Shown here piece by piece: positions 8,595-17,843 of a DNA stretch of 64,000 nucleotides. The position numbers and the translations under genes were made by a program. The first letter of the stretch is position 1. Each line of letters starts with the position of its first letter. This DNA comes from Allomuricauda ruestringensis DSM 13258 (GTDB lineage Bacteria; Bacteroidota; Bacteroidia; Flavobacteriales; Flavobacteriaceae): NCBI RefSeq assembly GCF_000224085.1, contig NC_015945.1, forward strand, positions 941,501 through 1,005,500, in the 5' to 3' direction. The notes under the pieces are model-generated. The model saw nothing but the letters and a program-made list of their open reading frames with translations. It did not search any database and had not been told where the DNA came from.

Positions 8595-10463
8595 ATGAAG
8601 AAATTATTGCTGTCATCCATTGTTGTACTTATAGGATTCACCTTTATTGGCAGGTTATCCTATCTGCAATTGTTCCGTTTTTCGCCCGATCAAATATTGG
8701 ATGATCCCGCCATAAAAAAAGTATATGACTACCCAGAAAGAGGTTACATCTACGATAGGGACGGCAAACTCTTGGTGGGCAATCAACCCGCATACGACGT
8801 TATGGTCATCCCAAGGGAAGTAAAACCTTTGGACACTCTGGAATTTTGCAGTCTTTTGGGTATTGATAAACTTGAATTCCTTTCCAAAATGGAAAAAGCG
8901 AGAATTTATTCTCCTCGGCTACCTTCTGTTTTGGTGCCCCAGCTCTCCAAAGAGGATTATGCGAAGCTTCAGGAAAAAATGCGGCACTTTACTGGCTTTT
9001 ATATCCAAAAGAGGTCGTTACGTTACTACAATACCAAAAGTGCGGCCAATGTGCTCGGATATATCAGTGAGGTAAACGAATGGGACCTCAAAAACAATCC
9101 ATATTATGTTGCTGGGGAATTAAAAGGACGTACAGGTATTGAAAAGCAATATGAAGAAATATTGAGAGGCCGAAAAGGCGTCAAGCATATTCAGAAAGAC
9201 CGTTTTAACAGGGATATTGGTCCTTACAAAGACGGGAAATTGGACACCCTTCCCCAACAAGGCAAAGAGATTCACATTACCTTGGATAAGACCCTCCAGG
9301 AGTATGGAGAAAAATTGATGCACGGCAAACGTGGGGGCATTGTGGCCATTGAACCCAAATCAGGAGAAATATTGGCCATGATATCGGGGCCAACATACGA
9401 CCCAGCCCTTTTGGTAGGCAGGGAACGCTCCAAAAATTATAGCAAACTACATTACGACACCATTTCCAAACCCACATGGGACCGTTCTATTTTAGCACAG
9501 CCTTCCCCTGGATCACCTTTTAAAACGCTTAATGCCTTGGTGGGCTTACAAGAAGGTGTAATAGACACCAATACCAAATTTAGGTGCTATCACGGGTTCT
9601 ACGTAGGGAATACGCTCAGGGGATGCCATTGCGGTGGTGGTGTTCGAGATTTAAATTCAGGCATTTACCAATCGTGCAATGCTTATTTTGCTGGGGTCTT
9701 CCGAAAGATTTTTGACAAATATGAGACTACCGACGAAGGCATGGATATGTGGGAAAAGCACATGAAAAGTTTTGGCCTGGGCGATTTCTTAGGTACTGAC
9801 CTTCCCACAGGCGCCCCTGGAAGGATTCCAGATGTGGCCTATTATGATAAATGGTACGGAGATAGCAGATGGGCAGCATCCACTATTATATCCAATTCCA
9901 TAGGGCAAGGGGAAATTGCGGCCACACCCTTGCAATTGGCCAACATGACCGCTGCCATTGCCAACCGTGGTTATTTTTACACCCCGCACATTATTAAAAG
10001 TATTGGCAACAATGGAAAAATAGACCCTAAATACACCGAACCCCGATACACCACCATCGACAGAAAATATTTTGAACCTGTAATCGAAGGCATGGCCAAT
10101 GTGTATAATTATGGAACAGCAAGGTGGGTCAAAATTCCAGGTATTGAGATAGCTGGAAAAACGGGTACCGTTGAAAATTATATTCGGGTCGATGGTGAAC
10201 GCATGCAACTTACGGACCACTCTGTTTTTGTGGCCTTTGCACCTATAGAAAATCCTCAAATTGCCCTAGCCGTCTATATTGAAAATGGGTATTATGGATC
10301 ACGCTATGCTGGTCACATTGCCTCACTTTTGATTGAAAAATACATTAAAGGAGAAATTACCAGAAAAGACCTGGAAAAACGCATGCTGGAAAAAACATTG
10401 GAACACGAATATGCCAAACCATATAGTGGAGAACCTTTTGAAATAAACGAATATGAGTGGTAG
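8595..10463 (+). CDS. mrdA: Penicillin-binding protein 2 (elongasome DD-transpeptidase)
   Basis: Cross-links peptidoglycan during lateral growth. About 622 residues: N-terminal membrane anchor (residues 2-20), PBP dimerisation domain containing YPERGYIYDRDGKLL, then the transpeptidase domain. All three active-site motifs are visible: SPFK at Ser307-Lys310, SCN at 360-362, and KTGT starting at Lys522. The ATG at 8595 is preferred over an in-frame TTG two codons upstream because it gives a normal MKKLLLS signal anchor. It overlaps rodA by 11 bp, so PBP2 and its glycosyltransferase partner are translationally coupled. Confidence 0.96.
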   Translation: MKKLLLSSIVVLIGFTFIGRLSYLQLFRFSPDQILDDPAIKKVYDYPERGYIYDRDGKLLVGNQPAYDVMVIPREVKPLDTLEFCSLLGIDKLEFLSKMEKARIYSPRLPSVLVPQLSKEDYAKLQEKMRHFTGFYIQKRSLRYYNTKSAANVLGYISEVNEWDLKNNPYYVAGELKGRTGIEKQYEEILRGRKGVKHIQKDRFNRDIGPYKDGKLDTLPQQGKEIHITLDKTLQEYGEKLMHGKRGGIVAIEPKSGEILAMISGPTYDPALLVGRERSKNYSKLHYDTISKPTWDRSILAQPSPGSPFKTLNALVGLQEGVIDTNTKFRCYHGFYVGNTLRGCHCGGGVRDLNSGIYQSCNAYFAGVFRKIFDKYETTDEGMDMWEKHMKSFGLGDFLGTDLPTGAPGRIPDVAYYDKWYGDSRWAASTIISNSIGQGEIAATPLQLANMTAAIANRGYFYTPHIIKSIGNNGKIDPKYTEPRYTTIDRKYFEPVIEGMANVYNYGTARWVKIPGIEIAGKTGTVENYIRVDGERMQLTDHSVFVAFAPIENPQIALAVYIENGYYGSRYAGHIASLLIEKYIKGEITRKDLEKRMLEKTLEHEYAKPYSGEPFEINEYEW

Positions 10464-11736
10464 GGGGCCTTTTGGAAGGTTGGATTGGATTACCGTAATC
10501 CTCTATGCATTTTTGGTGTTTATTGGTTGGATCAATATTTACTCCACATCGGTGGGCGAAGCCAGTAATTCCATTTTTGACTTTTCCACTTTATACGGCA
10601 AACAGCTTTTTTTTATAGGCCTTGCCGCTCTGGGCATCATCTTCGTGCTCTTTGTGGAATCCCAGTTTTTTGAACGCTTTGCCTCAATCTTCTATATTAT
10701 TTCGATTGTTTTGCTCTTGGGGCTGTTTGTTTTTGGAAAAACCATAGCTGGGGCAACTTCGTGGTACGATCTTGGTTTTTTTAACCTTCAACCTTCGGAG
10801 TTGGCGAAAGTGGCAACCTCCTTGGCACTGGCCAAGTTTTTAAGTGATATCCAAACCGATATACGCACAGGAAAGCATCAAATTTTTGCGTTGGTGATCA
10901 TCTTACTGCCTGCCTTATTAATATTGCCGCAACCTGACCCGGGTAGCTCCCTTATCTATTTTTCACTCTTTTTTGTGCTATTTAGGGAAGGTTTTCCCAT
11001 CTATTACTTAGGCATCCTCATTTTTGCGGTCGTTTTATTTGCTACAACTTTAATGTTCGGAACTGTTTGGGTCACCATAGGATTGATTATTTTAACTCTA
11101 TTGATCTACACATTCAAAAGGGCATCCGTAAAAATTCCTATACTACCTGTTGTTGGAGCTATTGTTGTTTCAATACTCTTTTCCCTCTCTGTAAATTTTG
11201 TGTTTGAAAATGTTTTTGAGCAACGTCACAGAGATCGTTTTTCTTTATGGCTGAGTTTGGAAAAGGACGAAGAAAAGCTTGATGAAATCCGAAAAACCAT
11301 TGGCTACAACACCTACCAATCCGAAAAAGCCATTGAATCCGGTGGGTTTACTGGAAAAGGATTTATGGAGGGTACACGGACCAAAGGGGATTTTGTACCC
11401 GAGCAGCACACGGATTATATATTTAGCTCCGTGGGCGAAGAATGGGGATTTTTGGGCACTTCTGCCGTGATTCTGTTGTTTTCATTATTCTTTTTACGGC
11501 TGATTTATATCGCGGAACGACAAAAGAGTGACTTTAGCCGAATGTATGGTTATGGGGTGATTTCCATTTTGGTGTTCCACTACTTTATAAATATTGGAAT
11601 GGTGATCGGGCTGTTGCCCACTATTGGGGTTCCGCTGCCATTCTTTAGCTACGGTGGCTCTGGATTGATCTTTTTTACAATGTTATTGTTCATCTTTCTA
11701 AAACTGGATTCCAACCGCTTGAAGGATGGTATCTAG
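10453..11736 (+). CDS. rodA: Peptidoglycan glycosyltransferase RodA (SEDS family)
   Basis: 427-residue polytopic inner-membrane protein that polymerises lipid II into glycan strands with PBP2. SEDS hallmarks seen are NLQPSELAKVA (about 113-123), LPQPDPGSSLIYF (about 154-166), PEQHTDYIFSSVGEEWGF in the large periplasmic loop, and GVPLPFFSYGGSGL near the C-terminus. Its stop codon overlaps, tail to tail, the stop of the nuclease gene on the other strand by 4 bp, so no intergenic terminator exists here. Confidence 0.96.
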   Translation: MSGRGPFGRLDWITVILYAFLVFIGWINIYSTSVGEASNSIFDFSTLYGKQLFFIGLAALGIIFVLFVESQFFERFASIFYIISIVLLLGLFVFGKTIAGATSWYDLGFFNLQPSELAKVATSLALAKFLSDIQTDIRTGKHQIFALVIILLPALLILPQPDPGSSLIYFSLFFVLFREGFPIYYLGILIFAVVLFATTLMFGTVWVTIGLIILTLLIYTFKRASVKIPILPVVGAIVVSILFSLSVNFVFENVFEQRHRDRFSLWLSLEKDEEKLDEIRKTIGYNTYQSEKAIESGGFTGKGFMEGTRTKGDFVPEQHTDYIFSSVGEEWGFLGTSAVILLFSLFFLRLIYIAERQKSDFSRMYGYGVISILVFHYFINIGMVIGLLPTIGVPLPFFSYGGSGLIFFTMLLFIFLKLDSNRLKDGI

Positions 11737-12530
11737 AATTTCCAACCGTTATCGTTCACTTCAGACTCTATGACTGACTGCCAGGCTTCAGGTTGGTTTT
11801 GAAAAAAATCAATGCCTGTTTTCTTCTCGATTTCATCAACGGGCACTACAAAATTTTGAAGTGGTTCTTGACTTTCTTCTGCTGGAATCAAAAATGCCAG
11901 TACTTGCGTTCTTTCACCATTACCTCTCAGCACAATCTTGTAAAATGTACGGGGGACATCCACATCCTCGCTCCCAATTTCTTCTAAATCATTTTTCAAT
12001 ATACCTCCGGTGACCACTATTAAATTGCCATATTTTTTGCACCAATAACGCACTTTTTGCTCCAAACGGTTCCAAATCCCGGCGTTAAAGTATTTGTCCT
12101 GTGGACTTATGTTGCTTGTATAAAAAGTCTCGTTATAAGCCTGTTCGGAAAACCGTCGATCACCAGCAGGAAGCAAATGCCCCCTATCGTACCCAGAACC
12201 TCTGTAATTACGCCAATCTGCCGATTTTGTTTTCACCTTTGGGTCTTCAATAAAATAGGGGCGTTCCCTATCATCATAGGTAAGATGTTTTCTTTTAAGG
12301 GTGTATGCCACCCACTCTGCTTGCTCGTGGGCTTCACTATAAGAAAGTGTATAGTAGGCATGTTGCACTACTTCACCTGTTGTGGAATTGGGTAAAAAAT
12401 CGGTTTGTACCAAGTCTCTCCTTGTTCCATTTGGATTGGAATAGGTTGCCGGGGTATAGAAATTTTCAAACAACCAAAAGCCAATAACACATAGTGCTAT
12501 GAGCAGGGCATAAATTATTCTGTTCTTCAT
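11733..12530 (-). CDS. Secreted or membrane-anchored DNA/RNA non-specific endonuclease
   Basis: 265-residue NUC-family (beta-beta-alpha-metal) endonuclease. One N-terminal hydrophobic segment (residues 5-21) should act as signal or anchor, placing the enzyme in the periplasm or outside. The active-site block YDRGHLLPAGDRR (near residue 115) contains the DRGH motif with catalytic His, and YTSNISPQDKYFNAGIWNRLE supplies the metal-binding Asn. Later VVTGGIL fits the fold. Such enzymes degrade extracellular nucleic acid for nutrients; whether it relates to nearby comEC is not shown. It is convergent with rodA (4-bp overlap) and separated from prc by a terminator. Confidence 0.9.
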   Translation of the reverse strand: MKNRIIYALLIALCVIGFWLFENFYTPATYSNPNGTRRDLVQTDFLPNSTTGEVVQHAYYTLSYSEAHEQAEWVAYTLKRKHLTYDDRERPYFIEDPKVKTKSADWRNYRGSGYDRGHLLPAGDRRFSEQAYNETFYTSNISPQDKYFNAGIWNRLEQKVRYWCKKYGNLIVVTGGILKNDLEEIGSEDVDVPRTFYKIVLRGNGERTQVLAFLIPAEESQEPLQNFVVPVDEIEKKTGIDFFQNQPEAWQSVIESEVNDNGWKF

Positions 12531-12563
12531 TTAGTCAACAATTGTACTGATAAAGTTGTACAA

Positions 12564-12591
12564 AAAAGCCAACCCATAAGAGTTGGCTTTT
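12564..12591 (-). terminator. Rho-independent terminator after prc
   Basis: Perfect 10-bp stem AAAAGCCAAC/GTTGGCTTTT with an 8-nt loop. On the minus strand the stem is followed by a T tract (TTTTTTG), ending prc transcription before the nuclease gene. Confidence 0.8.
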
Positions 12592-12612
12592 AAAACATTC
12601 TTTTATAAACGA

Positions 12613-14784
12613 CTATCCTTTTACGCTAGCCAATTTATTTTCTTCTCTCTTGATATTGTTCTTGTGAAGATCCTTAAGCACGTTCACCGCTTCTTCAACA
12701 TAAATGTCTCGCGCTAAATCTTTGTGCCATCTGTCCCTTTTTTCCCTTAGTACAGAATCTTGTGTAAACAATTCTTTCTCATACTGTAACGAGCTAAAAG
12801 ATAGTTTGGAATCGTAATCCCTTAAGCTTTTGAACTTTTCTGAACGCTTTTTGGCCTCTTGTTCTTTGCTTACGTAAGCATCGTATTTAAGGGAAATCGT
12901 GTTTTCATCTTGCTGCTCTTTCAACCATTTGGCATTTTCCTCAATAAGCTTGATCTGCTCATTTTTCGCCATACGCTCTTTACTGTTTTTTACGGCATCA
13001 TCAAAATCAATGTAGCCATCCCAAACTTTGTAATCTGCAGGGGTAATCTTATCCCAACCAAGCGGGTTTTGCTGATCGCGTTCTCCTAAATCAATATAAC
13101 TGTATCTATCCGGAACCACGATGTCACTTTTTACACCTTCCAACTGGGTAGACCCGCCGTTGATTCTATAGAATTTTTGGGTGGTCAATTTGATTGCTCC
13201 CAAATCTCCGTGCTCGTTTCCTCGGACGATACCATCCAAAGGAATTACATTTTGAACGGTTCCCTTTCCAAAAGTCTGCTTGCTTCCAATGATTACAGCT
13301 CTTTTGTAATCTTGCATGGCAGCGGCCAATATTTCCGAGGCGGAGGCGGATAGTTCATTCACCAAGATAACCAATGGACCATCCCACTGGATACGCTCGT
13401 CCTTATCCTCGTGAACTTCTTTGCGTTGGCCAGAGGAACGAACCTGAACAATAGGTCCATCCTTAATGAACAATCCTGCCATTTCGACAACCGTTTTTAA
13501 AGATCCTCCACCATTGTCGCGCAAATCCAAAATAATCCCTCCTGCGCCTGCTTCTTTAAGACGTTCCAATTCTTTGGCCACGTCGGATGCTGCGTTTCTT
13601 TCGGAGTAATCTTCAAAATCCACATAGAATTTTGGAAGATTGATCAATCCATACTTTTGTTCACCAGCATCAATAGTTGCAGATTTTGCATAAGATTCTT
13701 CCAGCTCCACGACATCTCTGGTTATGGAAACCGTTTCAATGGTTCCGTCTACTTTTCTTACTGTCAAATCAACTACTGTTCCTTCTGGACCCTTGATCAA
13801 TTTAATGGCATCTTCCAATCGCATACCCACAATATTGATGGGCTCCTCACCTTCTTGCCCTACCTTGAGTATTTGATCTCCAACTTCCAGCGACTGATCT
13901 CTCCAAACGGGACCACCAGAAATAATTTCCACGATTTTAGCTCCTTCGGGCTTTTTCTGCAATCGGGCTCCGATCCCTTCAAACTTACCGGACATACCAA
14001 TGTCAAATTTTTCCTTTTCTTCGGGAGCGAAGTAAAAAGTGTGGGGATCAAACTCTTCTACAATGGTATTCAAATATTGTACAAACCAATCTTTACGTTC
14101 CAAATCACCCACAAAATCGAAGAACTCGTCCAAGGTGTTTTTGGTTACTTCTCTTGCTTCTTCCTCTGTAGTGACCTTGTCAACAGTGCTGGGAATATCA
14201 TTAAAAGCCAATATCTCATCGACATTCGAAGCTGATTCCTGATTTGCATCAGAAATCATATTATCAACTTTATTGTCGAAAACATTAAGTGTGTTGTATT
14301 TCAACTGCTTTCTCCAACGTTCCTTGAGTTCCTTTTTGTTGGATGCAAAATCTTGTTCGTCATAATCGATCTCAATGGATTCATCGAGCGTATAATCAAA
14401 AGGTGTAGCAAGTACTTCTTTATAAATATCCTTGGCCTCTTCCATTCGTACCATTAAACGTTGATATACGGTATTGAAAAATTCAATGTCGGTATTTCTG
14501 ATCTCATCATCGATCATAAACCTGTATTTTTCAAATTCCCTGATGTCACTTTTTAGAAAGTATCTTTTGGTAGGGTCGATGATGTCGATAAAATCATCAA
14601 AAACATTGGAGCTGAAGCTATCGTTCACTTCTTTGGGCTCGTAATGCCCTTTCTCCAAAACGTAGGAAATCAATTCCAACAAAAATTTATCCTTGTCGTC
14701 GTTATCAAAAGACTTATTGGTAAAACTGCAGGAGGCAACTGCAACAAGAATAACCAAAAGTGCCAAAATAAAGTTCTTTTTCAT
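12613..14784 (-). CDS. prc: Tail-specific (C-terminal processing) protease, S41 family
   Basis: 723-residue periplasmic lipoprotein protease that degrades or trims envelope proteins from the C-terminus. The signal ends in the lipobox VASC. A long N-terminal helical region precedes a PDZ domain (FEGIGARLQKKPEGAKIVEI and following). The S41 core has IILDLRDNGGGSL, then NELSASASEILAAAMQDYKRA with the catalytic Ser, and GSKQTFGKGTVQ with the catalytic Lys. The C-terminal DUF3340-type region is present. Size matches the large Prc/Tsp class rather than short CtpA. It is monocistronic and ends in the stem-loop at 12564-12591. Confidence 0.95.
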   Translation of the reverse strand: MKKNFILALLVILVAVASCSFTNKSFDNDDKDKFLLELISYVLEKGHYEPKEVNDSFSSNVFDDFIDIIDPTKRYFLKSDIREFEKYRFMIDDEIRNTDIEFFNTVYQRLMVRMEEAKDIYKEVLATPFDYTLDESIEIDYDEQDFASNKKELKERWRKQLKYNTLNVFDNKVDNMISDANQESASNVDEILAFNDIPSTVDKVTTEEEAREVTKNTLDEFFDFVGDLERKDWFVQYLNTIVEEFDPHTFYFAPEEKEKFDIGMSGKFEGIGARLQKKPEGAKIVEIISGGPVWRDQSLEVGDQILKVGQEGEEPINIVGMRLEDAIKLIKGPEGTVVDLTVRKVDGTIETVSITRDVVELEESYAKSATIDAGEQKYGLINLPKFYVDFEDYSERNAASDVAKELERLKEAGAGGIILDLRDNGGGSLKTVVEMAGLFIKDGPIVQVRSSGQRKEVHEDKDERIQWDGPLVILVNELSASASEILAAAMQDYKRAVIIGSKQTFGKGTVQNVIPLDGIVRGNEHGDLGAIKLTTQKFYRINGGSTQLEGVKSDIVVPDRYSYIDLGERDQQNPLGWDKITPADYKVWDGYIDFDDAVKNSKERMAKNEQIKLIEENAKWLKEQQDENTISLKYDAYVSKEQEAKKRSEKFKSLRDYDSKLSFSSLQYEKELFTQDSVLREKRDRWHKDLARDIYVEEAVNVLKDLHKNNIKREENKLASVKG

Positions 14785-14985
14785 AATGTGATTTTTCTAG
14801 AGCGAAATAATCTGACCTCATACTGTCAAATCTTCATTACATCACCCATCGTTTCTACTTGTATGAATTCCCTAAGATACAGAAAAAACCGTGCCAGTCT
14901 GTTCTGCCCAATTTAATTTTTTGTTAAACGCTGAAGGTTTCATATCCTTTTGAAAAACGTATTTTTATAGCATAAATTATCCAAG

Positions 14986-15765
14986 ATGGAAAAACCGCTT
15001 ATTCTGGTTACCAACGATGATGGAATTACAGCTCCAGGACTTAGGGCGTTAATCCGCACCATGAAAGAACTTGGAGATGTTGTGGTAGTGGCTCCCGACA
15101 GTCCGCAAAGCGGTATGGGACACGCCATTACCGTAGACAGCACCTTGTTTTCCAAAAAAGTTGTCGTGGACCATAAAGAAGGTGCGCCGAGCGAGTACAG
15201 TTGTAGCGGAACCCCTGCGGATTGTGTAAAATTGGCGCTTCGGGTAATTTTGGACCGAAAACCCGACATTTGTGTGAGTGGCATAAACCACGGTTCCAAT
15301 TCCTCCATAAACGTGATTTACTCAGGAACCATGAGTGCAGCCATTGAGGCAGGCATCGAAGGTATTCCAGCTATCGGGTTTTCACTCTGCGATTATTCTT
15401 GGGATGCTAATTTTGAACCCGCTTTGGGTTCCATCAAAAAAATTGTTTCCGAAGCGTTGACCAATGGAATTCCAAAGGGAACTGTCTTAAACGTCAATAT
15501 TCCAAAAACGAAATCAGCACCCAAAGGAATACGAATATGCAGGCAGGCACGCGGTAATTGGAAAGAGGAATTTGACAAAAGAACTAGTCCTTCTGGAAAG
15601 GATTATTATTGGTTAACGGGAGAATTTGAACTTTTGGACAAGGGCGAGGACACGGACGAATGGGCCTTGGCACAAGGCTACATTTCGGTAGTGCCCACCC
15701 AGTTCGACCTTACGGCACACCACGCCATACCACAAATAAACAACTGGAACTTAAATGAACAATAA
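14986..15765 (+). CDS. surE: 5'-nucleotidase / stationary-phase survival protein SurE
   Basis: 259-residue metal-dependent nucleotidase that dephosphorylates 5'- and 3'-nucleoside monophosphates. The N-terminal ILVTNDDGITAPGLRAL carries the DD metal ligands. GTPADCVKLAL, SGINHGSN (catalytic Asn and metal ligand region) and YSGTMSAAIEG-like YSGTMSAAIEAG are family signatures. It is the first gene of a tight + strand run and overlaps the next gene by 11 bp. Confidence 0.96.
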   Translation: MEKPLILVTNDDGITAPGLRALIRTMKELGDVVVVAPDSPQSGMGHAITVDSTLFSKKVVVDHKEGAPSEYSCSGTPADCVKLALRVILDRKPDICVSGINHGSNSSINVIYSGTMSAAIEAGIEGIPAIGFSLCDYSWDANFEPALGSIKKIVSEALTNGIPKGTVLNVNIPKTKSAPKGIRICRQARGNWKEEFDKRTSPSGKDYYWLTGEFELLDKGEDTDEWALAQGYISVVPTQFDLTAHHAIPQINNWNLNEQ

Positions 15766-16042
15766 GAAAGAAATCATCATAGGATTTATCGTAGGAATTA
15801 TTGCAAACACCTTTGGAACTTTGCTTTACATTCTCATGTTTTCCGATTTGGGCATCGTTGAAACCTTTAATGCAGCTATTGATCAAGGGCACATTGGCAG
15901 TTTATTGGCATTAGGGGCTATTTTGAACTTGGTGGCATTTTTCGGGTTTTTACGGATTAAAAGGGACCAAAGGGCTAAAGGCGTTATGTTGGCGACCTTG
16001 GTAACGGCCCTGGTTATCCTAATGTACAAAGTGATGGCTTAA
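15755..16042 (+). CDS. Small three-helix membrane protein, function unknown
   Basis: 95 residues, not recognised as a named family. Three hydrophobic stretches (about 8-28, 48-64 and 76-92) suggest a small inner-membrane protein with a basic loop between the second and third (FLRIKRDQRAK). The start overlaps surE by 11 bp, so it is probably translationally coupled to it. The 100-bp gap that follows holds short repeats and separates it from lpxB. Confidence 0.75.
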   Translation: MNNKKEIIIGFIVGIIANTFGTLLYILMFSDLGIVETFNAAIDQGHIGSLLALGAILNLVAFFGFLRIKRDQRAKGVMLATLVTALVILMYKVMA

Positions 16043-16100
16043 AAGTCTAAAACTCAAACATAAGAACAAGTTCAAGATTAACTGGTTTCACTAAAAACTT

Positions 16101-16137
16101 TTGAACTTGATACTTGAACTTGATACTTGAACTTATC
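16101..16137. repeat. 13-bp tandem repeat, 2.8 copies
   Basis: TTGAACTTGATAC occurs at 16101-16113 and 16114-16126, with a partial third copy from 16127 running into the lpxB start. An inverted AAGTTCAAG lies about 30 nt upstream, so the transcript could fold. The partial third copy supplies an in-frame TTG at 16127, but the ATG at 16139 gives the normal LpxB N-terminus. Confidence 0.8.
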
Positions 16138-16138
16138 A

Positions 16139-17251
16139 ATGAAATACTACATTATAGCTGGTGAAGCATCGGGGGACCTGCACGGGTCCAATTTGATAAA
16201 GGCCCTAAAGAAAGAGGACCCCTCCGCAGCGATTCGTTGCTGGGGCGGCGACTTGATGCAACAAGCTGGCGGCGATTTGGCCAAACATTACAAGGATATG
16301 GCCTTTATGGGTTTTTTGGAAGTACTCATGAACATTCCTACCATCTTCAAAAACATTTCATATTGTAAAGAAGATATTCAAAAGTTCAATCCAGACCAGA
16401 TTATTTTTATTGATTTTTCAGGATTCAATCTTAGGATTGCCAAGTGGGCCAAGGAACATGGTTTCAAGACCAATTATTACATTTCTCCACAAATCTGGGC
16501 ATCAAGAGAAAGTAGAATCAAAAAAATTAAGCGGGACATTGACCATATGTACGTAATCCTTCCTTTTGAAAAAGATTTTTACGAAAAAAAACACGGTTAC
16601 CCAGTACAGTTTGTTGGTCATCCTTTAATTGATGCCATAGAAAACACGTCGCTCCAGGATAATGAAACATTCCGAAAAGAGAACGGACTTGATTCTGATA
16701 AACCCATAATAGCATTGCTCCCTGGAAGCAGAAAACAAGAAGTACAAAAAATGTTGGAAGTAATGCTTTCCGTAAAAAAGGATTTTCCATCGTATCAATT
16801 TGTGATTGCAGGTGCTCCCAGCCTTCCCGATGAATTTTACACCCCATTTCTTAAAGGCGACAAAGTGGAATACGTTTCCAACAAAACTTATACGCTTTTA
16901 AAGCATTCCCATGCTGCAATGGTCACAAGCGGAACCGCAACTTTGGAAACCGCTCTTTTTGGCATCCCTCAAGTGGTGTGCTACAAAGGAAATTGGATTT
17001 CTTATCAAATTGCAAAGCGAATCATTACTTTGGACTACATTTCCTTGGTGAACTTGATCATGAAAAGAGAAGTTGTTAAGGAGTTGATTCAAAATGATCT
17101 GACAACAAAAAATCTTAAGACAGAACTTTCCAAAATCGTAGATGGGGCCGAACGGGAGCGTATGTTATCCGACTATACATTGCTGAAAGAAAAATTGGGC
17201 GGAAAAGGTGCCAGTCAATTGGCAGCGCAATTAATCGTGGAAAATGTGTAG
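16139..17251 (+). CDS. lpxB: Lipid-A-disaccharide synthase
   Basis: Peripheral inner-membrane glycosyltransferase (GT19) that joins UDP-2,3-diacylglucosamine and lipid X into the lipid A disaccharide. The protein is 370 residues, the normal length. It begins MKYYIIAGEASGDLHGSNLI, the family signature, and contains PDQIIFIDFSGFNLRIA, QIWASRESRIKKIKRDID, VGHPLIDAIE, LLPGSRKQEVQKML and MVTSGTATLETALFGIPQVV. The ATG at 16139 was chosen because it produces the canonical N-terminus. Confidence 0.96.
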   Translation: MKYYIIAGEASGDLHGSNLIKALKKEDPSAAIRCWGGDLMQQAGGDLAKHYKDMAFMGFLEVLMNIPTIFKNISYCKEDIQKFNPDQIIFIDFSGFNLRIAKWAKEHGFKTNYYISPQIWASRESRIKKIKRDIDHMYVILPFEKDFYEKKHGYPVQFVGHPLIDAIENTSLQDNETFRKENGLDSDKPIIALLPGSRKQEVQKMLEVMLSVKKDFPSYQFVIAGAPSLPDEFYTPFLKGDKVEYVSNKTYTLLKHSHAAMVTSGTATLETALFGIPQVVCYKGNWISYQIAKRIITLDYISLVNLIMKREVVKELIQNDLTTKNLKTELSKIVDGAERERMLSDYTLLKEKLGGKGASQLAAQLIVENV

Positions 17252-17284
17252 TTTTATCTTCCAAGAAAGTAAATCTATTCTTGG

Positions 17285-17842
17285 ATGTTTCGAAAAACCA
17301 TAATCTTACTATTGTTTTTTGCTATTACCGCTTGCGGTCCCGGTAAAAAACGACGTACCTACAGCAAGACCCGAACCGTTACGGTAGAGGGGTCCACTAC
17401 CGACACTATCCCTAAAGAAGAACCCAAAAGGGAACGCAAAAAAGAGAGACGAAAAAATACTAAGGCCAATGAAATCATTTCCACCGCATTGAATTTTTCG
17501 GGAACCCGTTACAAATACGGGGGAACTACCAAAAGGGGCATGGATTGCTCTGGATTGGTCTATGTTTCCTTAAAAGAAAACGACATTATGTTCCCACGAA
17601 CTTCCTACCAAATGGCCATGGAAGGACAAAAAATTCGGGTAAACAATGTAGAAAAAGGGGATTTGCTCTTTTTTAAGACCAGTAAAACCGGAAGGCGTAT
17701 CAACCATGTTGGTTTGGTAGTGGATGTGGATGGCAACGACATTAAATTTATCCATGCCACAACCTCAAGGGGTGTGCTGGTATCCTCGTTACGGGAGGGG
17801 TACTGGAACAGCGCTTTTGTAAAGGCCATGCGTATCCTGTAA
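17285..17842 (+). CDS. NlpC/P60-family (C40) cell-wall peptidase lipoprotein
   Basis: 185 residues. The signal ends in lipobox ITAC (about residue 17), then a basic Lys/Arg-rich linker and a C40 domain from about residue 60. The catalytic Cys is in GGTTKRGMDCSGLVYVSL, the His in NHVGLVVD, and the third polar residue is His in FIHATTSRG. This class cleaves peptide cross-bridges of peptidoglycan between D-Glu and the diamino acid. The stop is one base before the GTG start of comEC. Confidence 0.92.
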   Translation: MFRKTIILLLFFAITACGPGKKRRTYSKTRTVTVEGSTTDTIPKEEPKRERKKERRKNTKANEIISTALNFSGTRYKYGGTTKRGMDCSGLVYVSLKENDIMFPRTSYQMAMEGQKIRVNNVEKGDLLFFKTSKTGRRINHVGLVVDVDGNDIKFIHATTSRGVLVSSLREGYWNSAFVKAMRIL

Positions 17843-17843
17843 A

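Noticed and set aside
16101..16137. Short tandem repeats considered as a CRISPR array
   Set aside because: Repeats are contiguous, 13 bp and without spacers; no cas gene in the window.
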